Positions 59,901-64,000 of a DNA stretch of 64,000 bases are shown one piece after another. Where the stretch lies: positions 434,001 through 498,000 of the forward strand of contig JAHDVF020001361.1 in the NCBI GenBank assembly GCA_022606425.2, read 5' to 3'. Position 1 is the stretch's first letter; every line of letters starts with the position of its first letter. A program made the position numbers and the translations under genes. The DNA comes from Lepidostoma basale (taxonomy: Eukaryota; Arthropoda; Insecta; Trichoptera; Lepidostomatidae). The notes under the pieces are model-generated. The model saw nothing but the letters and a program-made list of their open reading frames with translations, made no database searches and was not told the origin of the DNA.

Positions 59901-62046
59901 CCCCTTAAGAAAAGGTCAAAAGACATTGCACGATTCGTAGAATACAAAGATTTGCTTGAATAAAATCGTAACATTCTAAGCCGAAAGGGCAACCTCTTAT
60001 ATACCGTTCTACGCATCGCACAGCTTACCTCGTGGAAAGAGTGAGGTTAGAATTCCTGTCGAGTCTGAAGGCGGTCTGCAGACGGCTGGATCCTCGCACC
60101 CTGGACACGCCAGGGTAGCGTGTCCGCGCTCCTGGTACGTCCAGACCGAACTGACGAATAAGGTCCAAGCTATGTAGATCGGTATCGCAAGGCCGCTTAC
60201 TTTCGCGAACCATGAATTCTAAATCACAAAAAATCAGTAATAAATACAAATGAAAACCTTAAGGATATTCCTTCAAGCAATGGTAGACAGGGAAACAGTT
60301 AAAGCCCCTTTTTACTCAATCTTATAATGGAAGAAATAATAGAAGAGGTGGCTGGCTTGGTACTGGGTTATAAAATGGGCAGTAAAACTGTTAAATTTGC
60401 TATGCAGACGATGCCGCGATAATAGTTGAATCTGAAGATGACTTGCAAAGAAGTTGTACAAATTCTACATAGAATCACAAAAGCTAAATATGACTACGGA
60501 GGGATAGCTTGACCTCATCATCCCAGGAGACATGATTACTGTGCCATGGATCGTCAGATAAAGATCTGACGATCTGACCACTCTCATAGGAAAAGAAAAA
60601 AATTAAGAAGAAAACGTTAATGTACAGGTATATATTTATTGTTTCTTGAACAATGATGTAAAACTCCATATTACATGATTAATACGAATGAAAACGTCAG
60701 TTTTCTAGAAGTTTTATTATATTTTATGGGATTGACATGTTTCGCCCTTCTTCCTTTCCTTTAAGTAACTAACTAGCTAACTAACCATCACGCCGTCTCC
60801 CCGAAGGGGTAGGCAGAAAGAATGGACTGCCACACATTTTTTTCCTGACATATTTCTCTCGCTTCCTCAACATTCATACATCGTGTCATGCACGCGCGTC
60901 GATTTCTCTGACTCCTCACGTGGCCGACATTCAATATTTGATATATTTGAGCGTGCACGATTTCCTCGATCTTCCTCTATTTCTAGTTCCATTCACATCG
61001 TTTACGTATAATTTTATTACCATTCTTTCTTCATTCATTCTTTCCATATGTCAAAACCATATTAATGATCCTTTCATTATTTTGTTCATAACACCATCAT
61101 TCGCACCGCATTCACTTCTTTTATTTTCATTCGACACTATCATACACAGAGTATCCACACAATTCGTCTAAGAGATCTCATTTCTACTGCATTATTCTAC
61201 TTGTATTCTTATTTTGCCAGTTCCAAGCTTCGCTTCCATACATAAGGGTCGGTATAAGAACACTATTGTGCACTGCCATATAACAATAATAATGATCAGA
61301 TATTTCTGGTGCCAAGCCACTTTTGAAATAAATAGATATTTATATATATGTAGATATCAAATAAATTTATATATTATATAGATATAAAATAAATGGCGCA
61401 CTCAAAGTCAAATAGAAATATATCCACGGAAGCAAAGATGGCAGTACACAATGGAGTTCTAGTGCCAACCCTTATGTATGGAAGTGAAGCTTGGAGCTGG
61501 CAAAAGAAGAATGAAAGCAGGATAAACGCCGTAGAAATGAGATCACTAAGAAGAATGTGCGGGAAAACGTTGTATGATAGAATACCGAACGATGAAATGT
61601 AAGGCAGATGACTGCATCATGGTTAGAATTAAAAAAGAATCCCTGAGATGGTTTGGACATATGGAACGAATGAAAGAGAGTAGAATGGTTAAAAGTTGTG
61701 CACAAGCAGCGTGAGTGGAAAAAGAAGCCGAGGACGACCGAGGAAAACATGGCATGACCAAATTAATAAATTACTAAAAGGCGGTCACATTCGAAGTCGG
61801 AATAATCGACGTGCGTGCATGGTACGATGTATGAATGTAGAGGAAGCCCGAGGGGTATGCCAGGAGAGATCATTGTGGCGATCCACCCTCTCTGCCTACC
61901 CCTCCGTGGAAATGGCGTGATGGCTAGTTAGTTAGATATTTAAGAAAATATATGTACGAGAATAAAAAGTTTTGATACTCACGTCCGCCACCTACGCTAG
62001 AAAAAATAATCACGAGTGAAATAGCAGCGATCAGATTGTGCGTCAT
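29789..62046 (-). CDS. COL9A1: collagen alpha-1(IX)-like FACIT collagen, complete, 21 exons
   Basis: Twenty-one GT-AG exons with matching phases give 2517 nt: 838 residues plus a TAG at 29791-29789. In order: a signal peptide (residues 1-20, [15 protein letters not shown] core); an N-terminal thrombospondin/laminin-G-like domain (about 32-215: [32 protein letters not shown]); a Cys-containing NC hinge ([14 protein letters not shown]); then Gly-X-Y helices with several short breaks. An NC2-like break (about 666-692, [14 protein letters not shown]...LAELTAGL) follows, then a last helix and a short tail with CPDCYAY ending NKGPDD. The order, the NC2 with a single Cys and the NKGPD end match vertebrate COL9A1 (921 residues) from general family knowledge. 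There is no COLFI domain, so it is not fibrillar. The product is a secreted extracellular-matrix protein. Introns total about 30 kb, mostly repeats. Confidence 0.93.
30018..30310 (-). mobile_element. RTE-type LINE tail
   Basis: Minus-strand frame [51 protein letters not shown], the typical C-terminus of RTE-clade proteins. It sits in Col9 intron 20. Confidence 0.85.
30362..30895 (-). mobile_element. LINE family B 3' fragment
   Basis: Minus strand [40 protein letters not shown] and [26 protein letters not shown] end on plus at 30370. Confidence 0.8.
31263..31331 (-). CDS. COL9A1: Col9 exon 20 (Gly-X-Y)
   Basis: Encodes [19 protein letters not shown]; acceptor TTTTAG, donor CCAG|GTAAAT. Contains a one-residue-short triplet at GVGLPG. 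Confidence 0.9.
31400..31800 (+). mobile_element. RTE-like LINE tail, frameshifted
   Basis: Plus-strand pieces [38 protein letters not shown] and [20 protein letters not shown] spread over two frames. Confidence 0.7.
32221..32388 (-). CDS. COL9A1: Col9 exon 19 (Gly-X-Y)
   Basis: 55 whole codons, charged triplets [16 protein letters not shown] followed by a break VSREGPPGV. Acceptor TTTTAG, donor TCAG|GTAAGC. Gly codons are split by the introns on both sides. Confidence 0.93.
32470..32770 (-). mobile_element. RTE-type LINE tail
   Basis: Minus strand [49 protein letters not shown], close to RTE elements widespread in insects. Confidence 0.85.
33113..33214 (-). CDS. COL9A1: Col9 exon 18 (NC2 end, helix restart)
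   Basis: [18 protein letters not shown] completes NC2 and restarts Gly-X-Y; a short imperfection GRVRPGRPG follows. Acceptor TTTAAG, donor CCAG|GTAATA. Confidence 0.9.
33297..33351 (-). CDS. COL9A1: Col9 exon 17 (NC2 start)
   Basis: Encodes [18 protein letters not shown], a helical non-collagenous segment with one Cys, matching the NC2 trimerisation region of COL9A1 (V-C-M-R-V-I-x-E in the human chain). Acceptor TTTAAG, donor AGAG|GTAAGT. Confidence 0.88.
33390..34145 (+). mobile_element. LINE family A, long tail fragment
   Basis: Plus-strand frame [57 protein letters not shown] and, after frameshifts, [23 protein letters not shown] text ending near TGGCGTGATGGTTTATTAG. A CAAATTAA-type segment is duplicated at 33905-33970. 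Confidence 0.8.
34262..34392 (+). mobile_element. SINE, internally deleted copy
   Basis: GCAACAGCTATGACTGCC head joined to GTAGCTACCTATCACATGTC and a GTATACAGTAATTGGGTTC tail; the B box and mid body are deleted. Confidence 0.7.
34735..35110 (-). mobile_element. RTE-like LINE tail
   Basis: Plus strand CCACTCCTAGACGTAGGCCT and CCAACATAGCTCTTTCCATA are the reverse complements of the family E tail seen at 2.73-3.09 kb. Confidence 0.7.
35292..35438 (-). CDS. COL9A1: Col9 exon 16 (Gly-X-Y)
   Basis: The first codon Ser completes the triplet Gly-Met-Ser begun in exon 15, then [19 protein letters not shown] onward. Acceptor TTTTAG, donor CCG|GTAAAT. Confidence 0.92.
35480..35960. other. Col9 intron 15, mostly unassigned
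   Basis: 35520-35600 carries a short family A remnant (GGCATGACCAAACTAATCAA). The remainder shows no feature. Confidence 0.4.
35970..36167 (-). CDS. COL9A1: Col9 exon 15 (198-nt Gly-X-Y with 13-residue break)
   Basis: Twelve triplets ending GPAGDS, a break [13 protein letters not shown], then [13 protein letters not shown]. 198 nt is twice the 99-nt collagen unit. Acceptor TTTCAG, donor ATG|GTAAGC. Confidence 0.92.
36651..36905. mobile_element. palindromic hammerhead-like element with about 20-bp target duplication
   Basis: Two arms of about 95 bp, nearly identical in opposite orientation, meet at about 36800 (ATATAAACTTGTTTATATAA). Each arm outward contains CTGTAGATGGAAGC, GCTTCCGAAACTAGTCG and TATAATACTCAAGTG. 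Flanks 36629-36650 and 36906-36927 match at 21 of 22 positions (CAATTTACTTCATTAAT...). Confidence 0.8.
37183..37344 (-). CDS. COL9A1: Col9 exon 14 (162-nt Gly-X-Y)
   Basis: Eighteen uninterrupted triplets, [16 protein letters not shown] onward, in 162 nt. Acceptor TTTTAG, donor CAG|GTGAGC. Confidence 0.93.
37475..37780 (+). mobile_element. LINE family B fragment
   Basis: AATGAAGACACTGGGATGAT, then pieces like [18 protein letters not shown]; decayed. Confidence 0.55.
38226..38317 (-). CDS. COL9A1: Col9 exon 13 (Gly-X-Y with break)
   Basis: Encodes [19 protein letters not shown] then [11 protein letters not shown]; the GVGTGRSEI stretch breaks the triplet register. Acceptor TTTCAG, donor AAG|GTAAAA. 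Confidence 0.9.
38400..38735 (+). mobile_element. LINE tail related to 19.03-19.31 kb
   Basis: Plus-strand pieces KPRATXIRTLQECXGI-like with CTCTCTTGGGATAGAGTCGG and ATATTAGAAGAAGATTG end; frame lost. Confidence 0.5.
38760..39160. other. Col9 intron 12, nothing recognised
   Basis: No open frame, repeat landmark or splice-flanked helix code seen. Confidence 0.4.
39165..39275. mobile_element. P-family fragment with rearranged hammerhead-like core
   Basis: CGAAGGTTTTACACCTTCAT and AAACCTTCGAAACAGGGAAC lie in opposite orientation about 40 bp apart, followed by CTCAAAAGTGAAAAAACAGTG as in 44.7 kb. Confidence 0.6.
39311..39356 (-). CDS. COL9A1: Col9 exon 12 (Gly-X-Y)
   Basis: 46 nt encoding [15 protein letters not shown] plus a split Gly. 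Acceptor TTTCAG, donor CAAG|GTGAGA. Confidence 0.9.
39865..40430 (-). mobile_element. LINE family A 3' fragment
   Basis: Plus strand CCATCACGCCGTCTCCACGA through CATGGCCGACATTCAATATT to GATAGGTTTTTGTTTGTGAT; one small insertion near 40240. Confidence 0.8.
40619..40707 (-). CDS. COL9A1: Col9 exon 11 (Gly-X-Y)
   Basis: Phase 1 start completing Gly, then [16 protein letters not shown] and onward. Acceptor AAACAG, donor CAG|GTAAAT. The upstream intron (40708-48047) is the longest collagen intron; no other helix-coding exon was recognised in it and the phases match without one. Confidence 0.9.
41040..41325 (-). repeat. interspersed repeat W, inverted copy
   Basis: Ends with ATCTTCGTCTCTATTGAGAT on the plus strand, preceded by ATGACAAGTCATAAGTCCTG; the opposite end carries AAGATTTTCTGCTTAATGCT as in 24.3 kb. 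Confidence 0.75.
41435..41690. mobile_element. P2 arm fused to LINE A 3' end
   Basis: Minus-strand P2 arm (41440-41520, GGCGAAACATGTAATTACC) directly abuts a plus-strand family A tail ([20 protein letters not shown], 41540-41675), the same junction type as at 25.1-25.26 kb. Confidence 0.65.
42130..43130 (-). mobile_element. LINE family A fragments including an RT motif
   Basis: 42130-42760 holds decayed 3' parts. At 43000-43125 the minus strand reads [15 protein letters not shown] then [19 protein letters not shown], the RT motif that precedes the catalytic YADD in this family. Rearranged rather than one collinear copy. Confidence 0.65.
43155..43378 (-). mobile_element. tRNA-derived SINE, full-length copy
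   Basis: Minus strand: ACCTTTGTGGCAGAATGG, GGGTTCGATTCCCGGCGATG, body and GTATAC-bearing 3' end with a poly-A (plus-strand T run 43140-43152). Confidence 0.85.
43655..43782 (-). mobile_element. SINE copy, truncated by a hAT-like insertion region
   Basis: TCTATTGCCATTTTATTGTC, GGGAATCGAACTCGAGCCCT and CACTGCTACGAAG on plus; adjacent on the left to a LINE B remnant (43478-43650). Confidence 0.7.
43791..44124. mobile_element. hAT-like non-autonomous element with 8-bp target duplication
   Basis: Left end CAATGATTCCCAAAGTGGTC and right end (reverse complement) CAAAGGTTCCCATACTTTTT are hAT-type inverted termini. Flanking octamers GTTTAGTA (43783-43790) and GTTTAGTG (44125-44132) differ by one base. 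Internal TAGACCCC blocks and AAAGATCGGACAGGACATTC relate it to the copy at 13.67 kb. Confidence 0.85.
44470..45180 (+). mobile_element. LINE family A fragment, split by a palindromic element
   Basis: Plus-strand [19 protein letters not shown] and ITANRNIS before the insertion, then [17 protein letters not shown] and [20 protein letters not shown] after it. Several indels. Confidence 0.75.
44581..44805. mobile_element. palindromic hammerhead-like element with exact 12-bp target duplication
   Basis: Flanked by GAAATATATCGA at 44569-44580 and 44806-44817. Two head-to-head arms of about 100 bp meet at about 44683. Outward, each arm has ATATCGTTCT, a YCRATRATGAAGG box, GCCTTCGAAACAT and AAACTCAAAAGTGGAAAAAA. 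The left arm keeps GAAACATGTCGAGAAAG. The right arm extends 25 bp further (GGATGTCATTATGGAATTCC). Confidence 0.88.
45290..45598 (-). pseudogene. mariner transposase C-terminal relic
   Basis: Minus strand: [20 protein letters not shown] around the last catalytic Asp of the mariner DD34D core, then [20 protein letters not shown] and [11 protein letters not shown] with a stop. An in-frame stop and truncated 5' part (cut at the SINE) show it is dead. The region up to TGTTTCGGAAAGTTCGG at 45292 may include the terminal repeat. Confidence 0.8.
45597..45795 (+). mobile_element. tRNA-derived SINE joined to mariner relic
   Basis: Plus strand ACCTTTGTGGCAGAGTGGTA (A box), CGATCGATTCCCGGCGATG, body and CAAATTGTATACAGTAATTC end. 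Confidence 0.8.
45860..46085. mobile_element. P2 palindromic element
   Basis: Left arm (minus, 45865-45935) and right arm (plus, 45950-46085) share TATTTTATG/CATAAAATATAATA and ACGTCTG/CAGACGT in inverted order around TTGATAATGTCTTAACAAAG. The GAAACATGTC block is mutated to GAGATATGTC. Confidence 0.65.
46690..47245 (-). mobile_element. two LINE family A 3' fragments
   Basis: 46690-46845 and 46910-47245 both carry the family 3' end (CCCCGGAGGGGTAGGCAG and CCCCGAAGGGGTAGGCAG) in the same orientation, separated by about 60 bp. Confidence 0.75.
47586..47712. repeat. imperfect palindrome
   Basis: Arms TGGCTTTGACCGATTTCGGC and, reverse complemented, TGGCTTCGACCGGTTTTGAC continue through CAGCTCGCT and CTTCTGGT. 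It produces a spurious short open frame. Confidence 0.7.
48048..48105 (-). CDS. COL9A1: Col9 exon 10 (non-collagenous break)
   Basis: Encodes [19 protein letters not shown], an interruption of the triple helix. Acceptor TTGCAG, donor AAAG|GTAAAA; leaves phase 1, so the next exons split the Gly codon. Confidence 0.83.
48228..48577 (+). mobile_element. widespread arthropod LINE/SINE 3' end (CTAGCGGAC... type)
   Basis: Starts ACTAGCGGACTCGACAGACG, contains ATCAAAATCGGTCCAGCCGT and ends in TATATATATAAAGAT. I know this signature as a common dispersed repeat of insects (RTE-like 3' region). Confidence 0.7.
48604..48657 (-). CDS. COL9A1: Col9 exon 9 (54-nt Gly-X-Y)
   Basis: Exactly 54 nt, six triplets [18 protein letters not shown], the classic ancestral collagen exon unit. 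Acceptor TTTCAG, donor CCT|GTAAGT. Confidence 0.92.
48670..49500. other. Col9 intron 8, AT-rich, unassigned
   Basis: No exon or strong repeat identified; 49320-49480 is less AT-rich but has no open frame with splice sites. Confidence 0.4.
49533..49694 (-). CDS. COL9A1: Col9 exon 8 (Gly-X-Y with break)
   Basis: 162 nt (three times 54). Triplets are interrupted by [12 protein letters not shown] before PMGPMGNPG. Acceptor TTCCAG, donor CCG|GTAAAG. Confidence 0.92.
49785..50080 (-). mobile_element. RTE-like LINE tail
   Basis: Same layout as 34.74-35.11 kb: TCGATCCTGGGCATCACTTA, TCATTCCTCCGTCG and GCTGCCACTGTTCCGATGAT. Confidence 0.65.
50085..50345. other. unclassified segment, possibly an LTR remnant
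   Basis: GC-richer block with GCGAGTGGCGCGCCAGACGC, an AATAAA at 50254 and an end AACCCACAAATCCTATTCCC. It does not match the other repeats in the window, and I cannot name it. Confidence 0.25.
50949..51065 (-). CDS. COL9A1: Col9 exon 7 (Gly-X-Y)
   Basis: 117 nt, the same length as exon 6, 13 triplets beginning [13 protein letters not shown]. Contains the N-glycosylation-like sequon NGT. Acceptor TTTCAG, donor ATT|GTAAGT. Confidence 0.92.
51360..51465 (-). mobile_element. LINE family C 3' end
   Basis: CTTCTTCTTCTTCAAGTGCC, GTCGGGCCCCCCCAACGTTG and CGGAACAGCTCCTCGG match the 3' end of the copies at 26.6 and 63.6 kb; about 100 bp only. Confidence 0.7.
51871..51987 (-). CDS. COL9A1: Col9 exon 6 (Gly-X-Y)
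   Basis: 117 nt, 13 uninterrupted Gly-X-Y triplets beginning [13 protein letters not shown]. Acceptor CTGCAG, donor CCG|GTGAGT. Confidence 0.92.
52370..53215 (+). mobile_element. LINE family B with RT palm motifs
   Basis: Plus strand [20 protein letters not shown], then [20 protein letters not shown] (YADD changed to YAND), [18 protein letters not shown] text and the open C-terminus [38 protein letters not shown]. The longest 5' extent of family B here. GAAGAAGA end at 53190. Confidence 0.85.
53429..53530 (-). CDS. COL9A1: Col9 exon 5 (NC hinge)
   Basis: Thirty-four codons, acceptor TGCTAG, donor [18 protein letters not shown]...[14 protein letters not shown] links the globular head to the first triple helix; the two Cys are candidates for interchain disulfides. 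Confidence 0.87.
53540..55250. other. Col9 intron 4, mostly unassigned
   Basis: 54080-54545 contains diverged short repeats around ACATACTTACTTCCRAT and GGACATACAACTCTTG. No coding exon seen. Confidence 0.4.
55300..56190 (+). repeat. 60/120-bp minisatellite
   Basis: Half units of exactly 60 bp alternate between a TTATTCCGTACTCTTTTCAT form and a TTAATCCGTACTCCTTGCAT form, so the higher-order period is 120 bp. At least five 120-bp repeats at 55440-56010 are almost identical; edges are more diverged. The period is divisible by three, so it creates a long repetitive open frame that is not a gene. Confidence 0.95.
56560..57480. other. Col9 intron 4, AT-rich
   Basis: Recurrent AAAATACGAWAA-like motifs at 56890-57200 suggest an old simple array. 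No exon. Confidence 0.4.
57604..57780 (-). CDS. COL9A1: Col9 exon 4 (TSPN/LamG end)
   Basis: Acceptor TTCTAG, donor CTG|GTAAGA, 59 codons. [20 protein letters not shown] then VDC supply the W-H-K-[IL] strand and the second conserved Cys of the domain. Confidence 0.92.
57900..58830. other. Col9 intron 3 with a P-family fragment
   Basis: 58290-58415 carries CCCTTGAAACATGTCGGAAA, ACTCAAAAATAGAAAATACAG and TTTTAATTCATAAAAAT of the P family. A 20-bp LINE C end lies at 57900. Otherwise unassigned. Confidence 0.5.
58840..59059 (-). CDS. COL9A1: Col9 exon 3 (TSPN/LamG middle)
   Basis: Acceptor ATTCCAG, donor [27 protein letters not shown] and [15 protein letters not shown] are the core beta-strands of the TSPN fold. 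Confidence 0.92.
59175..59685 (+). mobile_element. LINE tail with C-terminal C2H2 finger
   Basis: A 161-codon frame: [40 protein letters not shown] and a terminal finger [21 protein letters not shown]. This RT tail with a C-x2-C...H-x-x-x-H end is typical of some non-LTR elements; it ends at GATGTTGATGATGAT. Confidence 0.8.
60029..60218 (-). CDS. COL9A1: Col9 exon 2 (TSPN/LamG start)
   Basis: Acceptor ATTTAG, donor ACGAG|GTAAGC. It encodes [20 protein letters not shown] and [15 protein letters not shown]. The Cys followed by L-D-L-I-x-x-F begins TSPN domains of FACIT collagens. Confidence 0.9.
60268..60540 (+). mobile_element. LINE family B, internally deleted
   Basis: [20 protein letters not shown] and [12 protein letters not shown] from the RT palm, then a jump to the 3' end (CCTCATCATCCCAGGAGACA) with the thumb missing. 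Confidence 0.65.
60630..60755 (-). mobile_element. P2 arm
   Basis: Minus strand AGGGCGAAACATGTCAATCC, CTTCTAGAAAACTGACG and ATCATTGTTCAAGAAACAAT. A further arm starts at 63935 and runs off the right edge. Confidence 0.65.
60765..61280 (-). mobile_element. LINE family A 3' fragment
   Basis: ACGCCGTCTCCCCGAAGGGG through CGTGGCCGACATTCAATATT to CATAAGGGTCGGTATAAGAA on plus. Confidence 0.8.
61395..61940 (+). mobile_element. LINE family A tail, opposite orientation
   Basis: [39 protein letters not shown], then [20 protein letters not shown] and [20 protein letters not shown] to SAYPSVEMA stop. It lies immediately downstream of Col9 exon 1 in intron 1. Confidence 0.85.
61983..62046 (-). CDS. COL9A1: Col9 exon 1 (signal peptide)
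   Basis: ATG at 62046-62044, donor GGAC|GTGAGT. A short polar start and the hydrophobic core [11 protein letters not shown] form a signal peptide; cleavage is likely near SVGGG/QF at the exon junction. Confidence 0.85.
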
Positions 62047-62294
62047 CTTGTGGTGAAGTCCGTTTCTTCCATTCCTGAAAGAAAAATGTAAAATTGCTTT
62101 AAAAATTGCTCAAGAAAAGAAAGAAAAGTCAGGTTGGAAACTTCTATCACGACGGAATACAAGAGCTTGTAGTTCGATTTAACAAGTGTCTTAATATTGG
62201 TGTTAATTATGTGGAAAAGTAAATAAAACTGTGCTCTTTCATGGAAAAATAAAATTGTTACAAAAAGTTTAATTGTTTTTTTTTCTGAAATCAA

Positions 62295-62900
62295 AACGGT
62301 CTTCTTCTTCTTCGTCATTTAATAGATCTGACGATCTGTGACACAGAAATCATGTCTCGTGGGATGATGAGGTCCAGCTGTCCTTCCATCTCTTAGGCGG
62401 TCTTCCAGGTGGGGGCGGTGTGCGGAGGGGATCATAAGCGGCTGTATATGCAAGTCTGTTCGGGCTACATGGTCCCTCCAGTATCTTCTTCTGGATCTAC
62501 TCCACTGAACGATATCCTTTATTTCGCAAGTTTTTCTTATGTCTGCGATGTGGACACGATCTCGGAGAGTCTTTCCAGTAATTGATCTTAGGATCTTCAT
62601 CTCCGATGTTCTTAGTAGTCCCTTGGTTCGCACAGTGTCGGCCCGCGTCTCTACAGGGTACGTCATGATAGGTCGCACGCATGTTTTATAAATTCTGATC
62701 TTGCTGTCGACATGCAAGTGCTTGTTCTTCCAGACCAGATTCTTCAGACACCCTGACACGGCAGAGGCTTTACTGACTTGTTCTCGTACTTCGGTATAAA
62801 GGTCACTATGGCTGCAGATCTCTACTCCCAAATATCTGAAACTCATTACTTGCTCCACAGGTATATCATCAACAACAGTCAGAATACTCAAAACGGTATT
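62295..62900 (-). mobile_element. LINE family B upstream of Col9
   Basis: Minus strand [40 protein letters not shown] and SRSRRRYWRDHVARTDLH; CTTCTTCTTCTTC end at 62290. It sits about 250 bp 5' of the collagen start codon. Confidence 0.85.
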
Positions 62901-63009
62901 AGTTAAAAAAACACGCCATGTAGGTATATGACAAGTAATTTTCCATGTTATAGTATTTTTCACAAATGGAACAATGAAAGTATTTTCCTAATATGAGAAA
63001 ATTAAACAT

Positions 63010-63170
63010 CAACAAATCATTACGCCGAATGACCGAAGGGGTAGGCAGAGAGAATAGACCCCAACACTAATCGATCCTGACACACGTCTCAAGTTTCCTT
63101 CGCATTCATAAGCACGTCGATTCTTCCGACTTCTAACATGGCCGACCTTTAAAATGTGATTAATTTGGTC
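63010..63170 (-). mobile_element. LINE family A 3' end
   Basis: GACCGAAGGGGTAGGCAGAG through CATGGCCGACCTTTAAAATG on plus. A separate internal family A piece lies at 63690-63920. Confidence 0.65.
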
Positions 63171-63189
63171 ATTTAATAAAATGAAATCA

Positions 63190-63665
63190 CTCTTCTGCAA
63201 TGATAACATAAATTTGAAACTCCACCAGAGAATGATCAAATGCTATGTGTGGTCTGTTTTATTGTATGAATGTGAAACGTGCACCTTAAAAGTCAACTCA
63301 ATGAACAGACTGGAAGCATTTGAAATATGGCTCTATCGCCGAATGCTCAGAGTTCCCTAGACAGACATGGTTACCAATACCGAAGTCCTGAGGCGAGCTA
63401 AAGTTAACAGGGAGCTCTTATCAACTATCAAGGTACGAAAATTTTCACATATGGATCATGTACTGGGTGGGGAAAAGTAGGTACCACCTTCTCCAACCGA
63501 TATTGGAGGGGGGAATTGAGGGACGCCGAGAGCCCGGTAGAAGACAGATGTCCTGGCTGCGAAACGGAGGGAGTGGACCACCATCCGAAGTGTTGAGGAG
63601 CTGTTCCGAGTGGCGCAGGACAAGAACGTTGTGGGGACCTGACAGGGCACTTGAAGAAGAAGAAA
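63190..63665 (+). mobile_element. LINE family C tail
   Basis: MIKCYVWSVLLYECETCTLK-like, NRLEAFEIWLYRRMLRVP stop TDMVTN and, after a shift, YHLLQPILEGGIEGRREPGR; GAAGAAGAAGAA end at 63651. Confidence 0.8.
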
Positions 63666-64000
63666 AATTTAGTCATGCACAGATTTACGACACAACCGTC
63701 TAAGAGATCTTATTTCTACTACATTAATTCTACTCTCATCCTTCTTTTATAGTTTCATGTTTCACTTACATATACAAGAACGCTATTGGGCAATGCCATT
63801 TTAGTTTTTTTCGATAGACTTTTATTTGCGATGACAACTTACCTTGTTGCCTGCCCCAACCTTTCTTTCAATATCCTTCTGCACTCGCCCAATCTTTGTA
63901 AACATACTTCCTAAACAAACAAATTTTCTTATTAATTGTTTCTTAAACAATGATGTAAAACTCCATATTAAATAATTAATACGAATGAAAACACTAGTTT

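Overview
This is a window of a large, AT-rich, repeat-choked animal nuclear genome. It is almost certainly an arthropod and most likely an insect. The evidence is two multi-exon genes with GT-AG introns, plus dense decayed relics of non-LTR retrotransposons, mariner, piggyBac and hAT elements. The order is not decidable from sequence alone: Lepidoptera is plausible, but nothing here proves it. No prokaryotic feature, tRNA gene or rRNA gene is visible.

Two host genes, both on the minus strand, can be reconstructed. (1) At 670-15538 lie the first 12 coding exons (662 codons) of an ANKIB1-type ankyrin-repeat RBR E3 ubiquitin ligase. It starts at 15538 and its C-terminal part runs off the left edge. 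Ankyrin repeats, the adaptor segment, RING1, BRcat/IBR and RING2 with its catalytic Cys follow in the family order. The RING1 exon (7829-8053) carries an apparent paired frame disruption. (2) At 29789-62046 lies a complete 21-exon collagen with a signal peptide, a thrombospondin-N/laminin-G-like domain, interrupted Gly-X-Y helices, an NC2-like break and a C-terminus ending NKGPDD. This is the architecture and end signature of collagen alpha-1(IX). The exon lengths sum to 2517 nt, an open frame of 838 residues plus stop. Between the genes (15.5-29.8 kb) is a retroelement graveyard with one GC-rich, single-copy-looking orphan exon candidate at 23542-23735 (minus).

The introns and intergenic DNA are mostly mobile-element debris. 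There are at least seven families of non-LTR retrotransposon tails, nearly all 3' (C-terminal) fragments. There is a tRNA-derived SINE with clear A and B boxes. A short non-coding interspersed family is marked by CTCAATAGAGACGAAGATGC, and hAT-like, mariner, piggyBac and other transposase relics are also present. One 450-bp element has perfect 42-bp inverted ends. Tandem arrays occur at 6.3-7.8 and 10.3-10.7 kb (about 40-bp AGATGGC units), 13.8-14.0 kb (about 36 bp), 14.6-14.8 kb (about 66 bp) and 55.3-56.2 kb (60/120 bp).

The most interesting pattern is a set of head-to-head palindromic elements (2.7-3.2, 18.8-19.4, 36.7-36.9, 44.6-44.8 and 45.9-46.1 kb). Their arms begin, near the palindrome centre, with a hammerhead-ribozyme-like core: YYGATGA, then a stem, then GAAAC, then GTC. 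Target-site duplications flank at least two of them, and several carry a retrotransposon tail wedged between the arms. This resembles the hammerhead-bearing ends described for Penelope-like retroelements, but no coding partner is visible here.
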